Source: HRBIN12 sp964447335 (GTDB taxonomy: Bacteria > Actinomycetota > UBA4738 > HRBIN12). From it: a stretch of DNA of 21,121 nucleotides. The position numbers were made by a program, and so were the translations under genes. Below are positions 15,916 through 21,121 of the stretch, piece by piece; within the stretch, counting starts at the first letter, position 1; every line of letters starts with the position of its first letter. The DNA is taken from the NCBI GenBank assembly GCA_964447335.1, contig CAYUSA010000050.1, positions 1 through 21,121 of the forward strand, given 5' to 3'. The notes below the pieces were generated by a model. That model did not search any database and had not been told where the DNA came from. It worked only from the letters and a program-made list of their open reading frames with translations.

Positions 15916-17165
15916 GCGAACGGCAGCACCGTCCCGCCCGCCGGCGCCGGAGGCCCGGCCGCCGGTGGGTCGGCGGACAGCCGCGGCTGCTCGGTGACGC
16001 GCTCGCCGACGTGATGCGGCAGGCAGAACGACACGCGAGTGCCCCCCGCCGGCAGCGGGTCCGCCCACATGATCCCGCCGTGCTGCACGACGAGCTGGCG
16101 GGCCATGTGCAGGCCGACGCCGGCGCCGGCGCGCTCCTTTCGAAGGATCTCCTCGCCGGTGGAGAACGGCTCGTTGAAGGCCTGCGACGCGGTCTGGCGC
16201 TCCATCCCGCTGCCGCGGTCGGTGATCGAGACGACGATGCCCTCGGCCATCGAGCGCGCCCGCAGCTCGACCGGATGGTCTGGGGCCGTGTAGCGGCAGG
16301 CGTTGTCGAGGAGCTGCCGGACGACCTCGGCGATCCGAACCGGGTCGGCCGAGGCCGGAAGCGCCTCGGGGATCGCCCGTTCGACCTCGACGTTCGGGTA
16401 CTGGCGCTCCAGCTCATCGCTCACGTGCCGCAGGATCGGCGCGAGGTCCACCTCGCTCAGCTTGAGTGTGAGCGTGCCGCGGTCGAGGTCCGCGATCGTC
16501 AGCATCTCGTCGACGAGCATCATGAGCTTCTCGAGCGAGGTCTCGAGCTGGCCGAGGAACTCGTCCTGCTCGTCCTCGGGGATGCCGCGGTGCTGCAGGA
16601 CGTAGGCGATGCCCTTGGCGACCGTGACCGGGGTGCGGAGCTCGTGCGACACGTTCGCGAGGAAGTCGGCCTTCGCGGTCGTGAGCTGCTCGAGTCGCTC
16701 CGAGGTCTCCACGAGCGCGGTCTCGAGCTCGCGGCGCTGGCTGGTCTCGGACGTGAAACGCTCGGCCACCTGGAGGGCGACGCGGTGGCTGAGCGCGACG
16801 TTGCCGAGCAGGACCGCCCGGATCGCGCGCAGGACCGCCTCGGGGCCGTCCTCCTTCAACAGGTACCCCGAAGCACCGGCGCCGAGCGCCTCGGCCGCCG
16901 CGATGGGTGAGGGGACGGCGGTCCAGCAGAGCACACGGGTCTCGGGGACGGTCGCGAGGAGCCGACGCACGAGCTCGGCACCCGAGAGACCCTCGAGGCC
17001 GATCTCGGTCACGACCACCGCGGGCTGTGTCCTCGCCGCCACCTCGACCGCCCGGAAGCCGTCGGTGACGACCTCCATCTCGAGGTCGGCTCCCGACTTC
17101 AACAGGGTGTACTGGAGATGGGCGAGACCATCCGCCGTGTCGCACAGCAGGACCCTGGTCGACAT
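15885..17165 (-). CDS. Histidine kinase with N-terminal pseudo-receiver domain
   Basis: A 426-residue soluble protein with no membrane segment. Residues 3-120 form a receiver-like domain (VLLCDTADG at the start, Thr82, Lys104 in GYLLK), but the phospho-acceptor position is Glu54 (VVTEIGLEGLSG) instead of Asp, and the second acid of the usual Asp pair is Thr10. A coiled linker (about 138-163) leads to the dimerisation/phosphotransfer box FLANVSHELRTP (His174) and an HATPase domain with the N box LLDNACRYT, G1 DRGSGME and G2 GAGVGLHMARQL. The C-terminal tail is Pro/Ala-rich. It lies 79 nt downstream of a NarL-type regulator on the same strand, the likely phosphotransfer partner. The signal sensed is unknown. 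ATG 17165 is chosen because homology starts there; upstream the frame enters the regulator gene. Confidence 0.88.
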   Translation of the reverse strand: MSTRVLLCDTADGLAHLQYTLLKSGADLEMEVVTDGFRAVEVAARTQPAVVVTEIGLEGLSGAELVRRLLATVPETRVLCWTAVPSPIAAAEALGAGASGYLLKEDGPEAVLRAIRAVLLGNVALSHRVALQVAERFTSETSQRRELETALVETSERLEQLTTAKADFLANVSHELRTPVTVAKGIAYVLQHRGIPEDEQDEFLGQLETSLEKLMMLVDEMLTIADLDRGTLTLKLSEVDLAPILRHVSDELERQYPNVEVERAIPEALPASADPVRIAEVVRQLLDNACRYTAPDHPVELRARSMAEGIVVSITDRGSGMERQTASQAFNEPFSTGEEILRKERAGAGVGLHMARQLVVQHGGIMWADPLPAGGTRVSFCLPHHVGERVTEQPRLSADPPAAGPPAPAGGTVLPFAHPASTATSS

Positions 17166-17244
17166 CACTTCTCGTATCGACCGCGTGCGCGATGGGTTGA
17201 GGGTCCGTCGGTCGAACGGGTGATGCCGCCCGAACCCTACGACC

Positions 17245-17883
17245 TCACTCGACGAGGCCGGCGCGGATCGCGATCGCGACGGCCTGCGCCCGGTCGTTCG
17301 CACCGAGCTTCTCGAAGATCCGCTCGAGGTGGGTCTTCACGGTGTGCGGGGAGATCTCGAGGTCGTGGGCGACCTCCTTCGTGGTCGCCCCGTAGGCCAC
17401 CTTCTGGAGGATCTCCTTCTCGCGCTTGGACAGCGGCGGGGACTCGACGCGCTTCTCGGCGAGCTGGACCTCCTCGATGAAGGCCCTCGTGAGCGCCGGG
17501 TGGATGACGGCCTTGCCCTCGAGCGCGAGGCGAGCGGCCTTCACGAGCTCGTCGGCCGAGGCGTCCTTCAGCAGGTAGCCGGACACCCCGGCCTGGATCG
17601 CCTCGGAGATCGAGGCGCGCGACTCGTCCACCGTGAACAGGATGACCCGGGTGGCGGGCGACGCGACGCGGATCGCCTTCGTGGCCTCGATGCCCCCCAT
17701 GCCCGGCATGCGCACGTCCATGAAGACGATGTCGGGGCTGAGCTCGCCGGCCTTCTCGATGGCCGACTCGCCGCTCTCGGCCTCGCCCACGACGACCACG
17801 TCGTTCTCCAGATCCAGGGCCGTGCGCAGCCCCTCCCGGGTGACGGGATGGTCATCGACGATGAGGATGCGGATCGCAGCCAT
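17245..17883 (-). CDS. NarL/FixJ-family response regulator
   Basis: A 212-residue two-component regulator. The receiver domain (4-120) has the acidic pair Asp10/Asp11 (LIVDDHPV), phospho-acceptor Asp56 (IVFMDVRMPGMGG), the conserved Thr in ILFT, and Lys in SGYLLKDAS. The C-terminal LuxR-type helix-turn-helix (about 148-210) reads LSKREKEILQKVAYGATTKEVAHDLEISPHTVKTHLERIFEKLG, the standard DNA-binding four-helix unit. All key residues are present, unlike in the kinase's own receiver. Start ATG 17883 has GGGGGAG a few bases upstream. The kinase follows after 79 nt, so the pair is probably an operon. Its targets are unknown; the divergent fused -10 region upstream suggests it may also act on its own promoter. 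Confidence 0.93.
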   Translation of the reverse strand: MAAIRILIVDDHPVTREGLRTALDLENDVVVVGEAESGESAIEKAGELSPDIVFMDVRMPGMGGIEATKAIRVASPATRVILFTVDESRASISEAIQAGVSGYLLKDASADELVKAARLALEGKAVIHPALTRAFIEEVQLAEKRVESPPLSKREKEILQKVAYGATTKEVAHDLEISPHTVKTHLERIFEKLGANDRAQAVAIAIRAGLVE

Positions 17884-17919
17884 CACTCCCCCAAGGGGTA
17901 TCGGTTCTCCAGACGCCTT

Positions 17920-17926
17920 TAGGATA
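17920..17926. promoter_or_regulatory. Candidate bidirectional -10 element between the regulator and MIP18 genes
   Basis: The 72-nt divergent gap holds TAGGATA. Read on + it gives TAGGAT (17920-17925) 30 nt before ATG 17956; read on - it gives TATCCT (17926-17921) 37 nt before ATG 17883. Both fit TANNNT and both give short leaders containing the ribosome-binding sites. No strong -35 is evident on either side. Confidence 0.4.
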
Positions 17927-17955
17927 GAGGTTCGAACCTGCGGAAGGAACGAAGG

Positions 17956-18300
17956 ATGGACGAGGCGCTGACCGACGGGCGGGCAGGCTCGGGCGGGAAC
18001 CCGACCGCCGAGGAGGTCTACGACGCCCTCAAGAACGTGTTCGACCCCGAGCTCGGGATCAACATCGTGGACCTCGGGCTGGTCTACGGCGTCGAGGTCG
18101 CCGACGGCGGCCACGTCCACATCGAGTACACCCTCACCACCATGGGCTGCCCGATCGGGCCGCTCATCGAGCAGCAGATGCAGGCGTTCCTGGCCAACGT
18201 GCCCGGCGTCACGGCCGTCGAGGCCGAGATGGTGCTTCGCCCCGCGTGGAGCCCCGAGATGATGTCCGAGGAGGCCAAGGCCGCCCTCGGCTACTTCTGA
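17956..18300 (+). CDS. MIP18/SufT-like (DUF59) iron-sulfur cluster assembly factor
   Basis: A 114-residue protein of the MIP18/PaaD/SufT family, which assists Fe-S cluster maturation. The family core begins at TAEEVYDALKNVFDPELGINIVDLGLVY (17-44), with the conserved Cys in TTMGCP (Cys65) and the PGVTAVEAEMVLRPAWSPEMMS C-terminal segment. The first 16 residues are a Gly-rich extension. Start ATG 17956 has GGAAGGA at 7-nt spacing. sufB begins 2.3 kb downstream on the same strand, so a role in Fe-S assembly fits, although two unrelated genes lie between. Phenylacetate-degradation PaaD is unlikely because no paa genes are present. Confidence 0.92.
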   Translation: MDEALTDGRAGSGGNPTAEEVYDALKNVFDPELGINIVDLGLVYGVEVADGGHVHIEYTLTTMGCPIGPLIEQQMQAFLANVPGVTAVEAEMVLRPAWSPEMMSEEAKAALGYF

Positions 18301-18330
18301 CGGCCTGCGCTCGCTCCCGCCTCTCCTGAT

Positions 18331-18344
18331 TCCGCAGTTGCGGA
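18331..18344 (+). terminator. Weak hairpin, possible terminator after the MIP18 gene
   Basis: TCCGC (18331-18335) pairs with GCGGA (18340-18344) around a 4-nt loop, 30 nt after the stop codon. There is no T-run, so it is not a classical intrinsic terminator; it may only be chance in GC-rich DNA. Confidence 0.2.
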
Positions 18345-18510
18345 GGCACGCCTTCCATGGGTCGCCCGCACGGGGGCCCTTCTCCTTCCCGGGGCATCCC
18401 CGCGGACAGGATGGGGAGGAGATGAGCGGCCCAACGGGTCGCATCGCCGCAGGAGCAGTCGCAGATGCCGGGGCACATCGCGGGCTCCGGACCTCGCGGC
18501 GCCCCTGGGG

Positions 18511-18516
18511 TAGGCT
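18511..18516 (+). promoter_or_regulatory. Candidate -10 element (leaderless start) of the 18523 gene
   Basis: TAGGCT ends 6 nt before GTG 18523, and there is no Shine-Dalgarno. This spacing is what a leaderless mRNA would show. The near-identical arrangement recurs at 19384-19389. Confidence 0.5.
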
Positions 18517-18522
18517 CGCCCG

Positions 18523-19386
18523 GTGGAGACTCCCTCAGCGCTGCGGACGCTGCCCGACGGCGTCGAGCTGGTCACCGAGGATGTCTCGGTCGCGGACTGG
18601 GTGGATGAGCGCCTGTTGCCGTTCCGTGCTCCGGACGAGGGTGTGCTGGTCGGCGAGATCGTCCCAACCGGCTTCGAGGCTTACGCGAGGGTATTCCATC
18701 CCGCCTACCGCTTGGTGGGGAGTCGGGTTGAACCGGTCAGGTGGGCCCAGCTCGCTGCAGCACGCGGGGCGGTCGCGCACCCCGAGATGCAGCTCGAGGG
18801 TCTCGTGGGGTCGCTGGATCTCGGCGATCCGCCCTCCCCCGGTTCCCTCCCCGAGGACGAGTGCCGCGCGCTCGCTCGCGCGCTGGCGCCCTTCACCGGC
18901 ACGCGGGATCGCGGCTGGTTCTGCCTGTGGGAGGGGTTCGGCTTCCTGAGCGGGTCTGCCGGCAACCTGTTGACCGCACCGGAGGGGTCTCGCCGGGCGA
19001 TCCGCCGTCCTACGAGAAGGGAAGCGCTCCGTCGAGCCGAGGCGGGAGGTCGAGCGCTCGCGCGGCTCCCGAAGGTACGGATCCACCCGGACCCGGAGGG
19101 GCGAGGCGCGCTGCGCTCCGACCTGTTGTTCCGGGGGCCGGTGGAGGCGGCGTCGCGGTTCACCTTCGACGGTGTGTACCAGTCACCGAACCTCTGGTGG
19201 CCGGACGACCGGGCGTGGTGCGTCGCGACGGAGATCGACGTCGCCTGCACGTACGTCGGTGGCTCGGCCGCGTGCATCGACGCCGTGCTCGCGTGCTCCG
19301 ACCTCGAGGCGCTCCCGAGCGCGGAGGCCCATCGGTTCGACGGGCGGGGAGACAGCGCGAACGCCGTGCCGCCGACTCCGGCGTAG
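18523..19386 (+). CDS. Uncharacterised protein
   Basis: A 287-residue soluble protein with no signal peptide or membrane helix; I cannot assign a family. Visible features: an acidic N-terminus, AYARVFHPAYRLVG (about 53-66), a WFCLWEGFGFLSG segment (about 132-144), an Arg-rich middle, and a Trp-rich C-terminal block SPNLWWPDDRAWCVATEIDVACTYVGG followed by a short polar tail. The Trp/Gly-rich blocks look like conserved core, so it is probably a real gene rather than a chance frame. Its codon use is slightly less G/C-biased at third positions than its neighbours. It appears to be leaderless: TAGGCT precedes GTG 18523 by 6 nt. The stop codon TAG (19384-19386) is itself part of the TAGGCT in front of the next gene, so the two are tightly packed but may be separately transcribed. 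Confidence 0.75.
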   Translation: METPSALRTLPDGVELVTEDVSVADWVDERLLPFRAPDEGVLVGEIVPTGFEAYARVFHPAYRLVGSRVEPVRWAQLAAARGAVAHPEMQLEGLVGSLDLGDPPSPGSLPEDECRALARALAPFTGTRDRGWFCLWEGFGFLSGSAGNLLTAPEGSRRAIRRPTRREALRRAEAGGRALARLPKVRIHPDPEGRGALRSDLLFRGPVEAASRFTFDGVYQSPNLWWPDDRAWCVATEIDVACTYVGGSAACIDAVLACSDLEALPSAEAHRFDGRGDSANAVPPTPA

Positions 19387-19389
19387 GCT
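19384..19389 (+). promoter_or_regulatory. Candidate -10 element (leaderless start) of the 19397 methyltransferase
   Basis: TAGGCT overlaps the stop codon of the preceding gene and ends 7 nt before GTG 19397; no Shine-Dalgarno is present. It matches the arrangement before the 18523 gene. Confidence 0.5.
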
Positions 19390-19396
19390 CGTCGCC

Positions 19397-20494
19397 GTGA
19401 CGGCAGCAGACGACCGACGCCGTGCCTTCGCGGAGCGGCTGAGCTCCCAGATGCTCTCGACGCTCGAGCTGCTCGCCGTGCGCCTCGGGGACCGGCTCGG
19501 GCTCTACCGGACACTCGCCGACGGACGCTCACGGACGCCGCCGGAGCTGTCCTCCGAGCTCGGGCTGGCTGAGCGATACGTCCGCGAGTGGCTCGAGCAG
19601 CAGGCCGTCGCCGGGATCCTCGAGGTCGACGAAGTGGCTGCCGAGCCGGGGGAGCGACGGTTCCGCCTGCCGCCGGAGCACGCGACCGTGCTGCTCGACC
19701 CGACCGATCCCGCGTACCGGACGGCCTCGCTACGGGGGGTGGTCTCGACCGCGGCCGACCTGCCGGCCGTGCTCGAGGCCTTCCGCACCGGCGGCGGCCT
19801 CGAGTGGCACGCAGTCGAGTACGAGGACGACGAGTCCCGGGACGCGAACCGCGCGACGTTCGAACGGGATCTGGCCGGGTGGGTCGCCTCGGCGCCGGAG
19901 GTGCATGCTCGCCTGTCGGATGCGTCCCGTCCGGCGACCGTTGCCGACGTCGGGTGCGGCGCCGGCTGGTCGAGCATCGGGATCGCCGTGACCTATCCGA
20001 CCGTCCGGGTGCACGGGGTGGACGCGAACGCGCACACGATCGTGCTCGCTCGCGGCCACGTGCGCGAGGCTGGCCTCGAGGACCGGGTGACGTTCCGCGT
20101 CGCCGACGCCGCCCACCTGGACGACGGCCCGTACGACCTCGTGTGTTTCTTCGAGTGCCTGCACGACATGCCCAGACCGGTGGATGCGCTCCGCCGGGCC
20201 CGCGAGCACCTGGCCGAGGGCGGAGCGGTGATGGTCGGCGACGAGAAGACGGCCGAGGCGTTCACGGCGCCCGGTGACGAGCTCGAGCGCTCTCTGTACG
20301 CCTGGAGCGTCCTCTCGTGCCTGCCGTACGGGATGTCGGGGGAGGACCCGGCCGGGACGGGGACCGTCATGCGGCCGGAGACCCTCCGTCGGTACGCCGC
20401 CGAGGCCGGGCTGGGGGGATTCGCGGTCTTGCCCGTCGAGCACCCGGACTGGCGCTTCTACCTGCTCGAGCGGGAGGAGCGGAATCCGACCTGA
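19397..20494 (+). CDS. SAM-dependent methyltransferase with N-terminal winged helix (Rv2258c-like)
   Basis: A 365-residue protein. The N-terminal part (about 14-115) is a helical/winged-helix dimerisation domain (STLELLAVRLGDRLGLYRTLADG, TPPELSSELGLAERYVREWLEQQAVAGIL), as in mycobacterial Rv2258c. The C-terminal catalytic domain has motif I VADVGCGAGWSSIGIA (182-197), the acidic residue in HGVDAN (Asp209), DLVCFFECLHDM and a YGMSGEDPAGTGTVMRPETL segment that resembles the family's substrate lid. The substrate is unknown; natural-product or lipid-related small molecules are typical guesses for the family. It starts at GTG 19397 without a Shine-Dalgarno, behind a TAGGCT hexamer, so it is probably leaderless. 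In-frame sequence upstream overlaps the preceding gene and is not conserved. Confidence 0.88.
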   Translation: MTAADDRRRAFAERLSSQMLSTLELLAVRLGDRLGLYRTLADGRSRTPPELSSELGLAERYVREWLEQQAVAGILEVDEVAAEPGERRFRLPPEHATVLLDPTDPAYRTASLRGVVSTAADLPAVLEAFRTGGGLEWHAVEYEDDESRDANRATFERDLAGWVASAPEVHARLSDASRPATVADVGCGAGWSSIGIAVTYPTVRVHGVDANAHTIVLARGHVREAGLEDRVTFRVADAAHLDDGPYDLVCFFECLHDMPRPVDALRRAREHLAEGGAVMVGDEKTAEAFTAPGDELERSLYAWSVLSCLPYGMSGEDPAGTGTVMRPETLRRYAAEAGLGGFAVLPVEHPDWRFYLLEREERNPT

Positions 20495-20522
20495 GCGGTA
20501 GACTTTGAGGTGATCCCGGCGC

Positions 20523-20528
20523 TATCCT
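20523..20528 (+). promoter_or_regulatory. Candidate -10 element of sufB
   Basis: TATCCT lies 34 nt before GTG 20563, in the 68-nt gap after the methyltransferase. It would give a leader of about 28 nt including the ribosome-binding site. TTGAGG at 20505-20510 is only 12 nt upstream, too close for a standard -35. No repressor site is recognised. Confidence 0.35.
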
Positions 20529-20562
20529 GGGGTCGCACACCCGGACCGCGAAGGGACACGAC

Positions 20563-21121
20563 GTGGCCGTCAGCCAGGAAGAACACCTCGAGGAGCTCGC
20601 GAAGGGCTACCGCTTCGACTGGAAGGACGCGGATCACTCCGTGTTCACCCCGAAGAGGGGCCTGTCACCGGCCGTCGTCGAGGAGATCTCGGCCCTGAAG
20701 TCCGAGCCGGACTGGATGCGCAAGTACCGGCTGAAGGCGCTGAGGCACTTCGAGGCTCGGCCGATGCCGTGGTGGGGCGCCGATCTGTCCGACATCGACT
20801 TCCAGAACATCTTCTACTTCATCCGCTCGACCGAGAAGCAGGCCAAGAACTGGGAGGACCTGCCCGAGGACATCCGCGGCACGTGGGACAAGCTCGGCAT
20901 CCCCGAGGCGGAGAAGAAGTACCTGGGCGGTGTCAGTGCCCAGTACGAGAGCGAGGTCGTGTACCACAAGATCAAGGAAGAGCTCGACCAGATGGGCGTG
21001 CTGTTCACCGACATGGACAGCGCCCTGCGTGATCATCCGGACCTCGTGAAGGAGTACTTCGGCACGCTGATCCCGGCGAACGACAACAAGTTCGCGGCGC
21101 TGAATTCGGCGGTGTGGTCTG
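20563..21121 (+). CDS. sufB: Fe-S cluster assembly scaffold SufB (3' truncated by window)
   Basis: The first 186 codons of SufB, the core of the SufBCD complex that builds Fe-S clusters in the cytoplasm. The frame is open to the window end. Diagnostic segments: GYRFDWKDAD near the start, EPDWMRKYRLKALRHFEA, the PEAEKKYLGGVSAQYESEVVYHKIKE block, and KEYFGTLIPANDNKFAALNSAVWS at the truncation point. Full-length SufB is about 470 residues, so about 60% is missing, including the C-terminal beta-helix and its cluster-assembly residues. The start GTG 20563 has GAAGGGA about 6 nt upstream. sufD, sufC, sufS and sufU would be expected next downstream but lie outside. The MIP18/SufT-like gene at 17956 is a functional relative nearby. 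Confidence 0.95.
   Translation, partial: MAVSQEEHLEELAKGYRFDWKDADHSVFTPKRGLSPAVVEEISALKSEPDWMRKYRLKALRHFEARPMPWWGADLSDIDFQNIFYFIRSTEKQAKNWEDLPEDIRGTWDKLGIPEAEKKYLGGVSAQYESEVVYHKIKEELDQMGVLFTDMDSALRDHPDLVKEYFGTLIPANDNKFAALNSAVWS

Larger units (their letters stand above)
18301..18522. other. Intergenic gap with no recognised gene
   Basis: These 222 nt separate the MIP18-family gene from the unknown protein. I see no conserved coding frame. Contents are one small inverted repeat near the 5' end (18331-18344) and the TAGGCT promoter-like hexamer at the 3' end. No RNA class was recognised. Confidence 0.5.

Noticed and set aside
17888..17898. CCCCCAAGGGG inverted repeat over the regulator's ribosome-binding site as an RNA switch
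   Set aside because: The two-base loop cannot close a hairpin, and no longer stem forms around it.
17929..17938. GGTTCGAACC read as the T-arm of a tRNA
   Set aside because: No acceptor stem, anticodon arm or D-arm can be found around it. It is better seen as a palindrome in a promoter region.

Overview
The window looks like a chromosomal segment of a high-GC bacterium, most likely an Actinomycetota or a deep relative. The reasons are the strong G/C bias at third codon positions, frequent GTG starts, several genes whose only 5' signal is a TAGGNT hexamer 6-7 nt before the start codon (the leaderless pattern common in actinobacteria), an Rv2258c-like methyltransferase and the tight packing. 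No insertion sequence, phage gene, CRISPR array, tRNA or rRNA was seen. Neighbouring genes are separated by a few bases or overlap, and only two gaps exceed 200 nt.

Layout: (1) 1-4960, + strand: the 3' end of a copper P1B-ATPase, a second complete P1B-ATPase with a His-rich N-terminus and an unusual CPD membrane motif, a thioredoxin-TPR protein, and a small SAM methyltransferase. (2) 4964-10476, - strand: a five-gene 2-oxoacid dehydrogenase operon transcribed E3 (lpdA) > E1alpha > E1beta > E2 > lipB, so the octanoyl transferase needed to lipoylate E2 is encoded with the complex. (3) 10512-11609, + strand: gcvT, divergent from lpdA. E3 is also the L-protein of the glycine cleavage system. (4) 11613-12311, - strand: a lipoprotein of unknown function. 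(5) 12372-15915, + strand: a promoter, a cobalamin riboswitch with a probable Shine-Dalgarno-sequestering hairpin, and a btuF-btuC-btuD vitamin B12 importer whose ATPase carries an extra C-terminal domain. (6) 15885-17883, - strand: a NarL/LuxR-type response regulator followed by a soluble histidine kinase with an N-terminal receiver-like domain in which the phospho-acceptor Asp is replaced by Glu. (7) 17956-21121, + strand: a MIP18/SufT-like Fe-S assembly factor, an unrecognised 287-residue protein, a winged-helix methyltransferase, and the 5' part of sufB, which runs off the window.

Most genes belong to known families. The parts most worth a second look are the CPD-type ATPase with a metal-site-less HMA domain, the BtuD C-terminal fusion, the Glu-bearing receiver-kinase, the riboswitch expression platform, the repeated leaderless-start signature and the uncharacterised protein at 18523-19386. 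I did not find a clearly novel multi-gene system.
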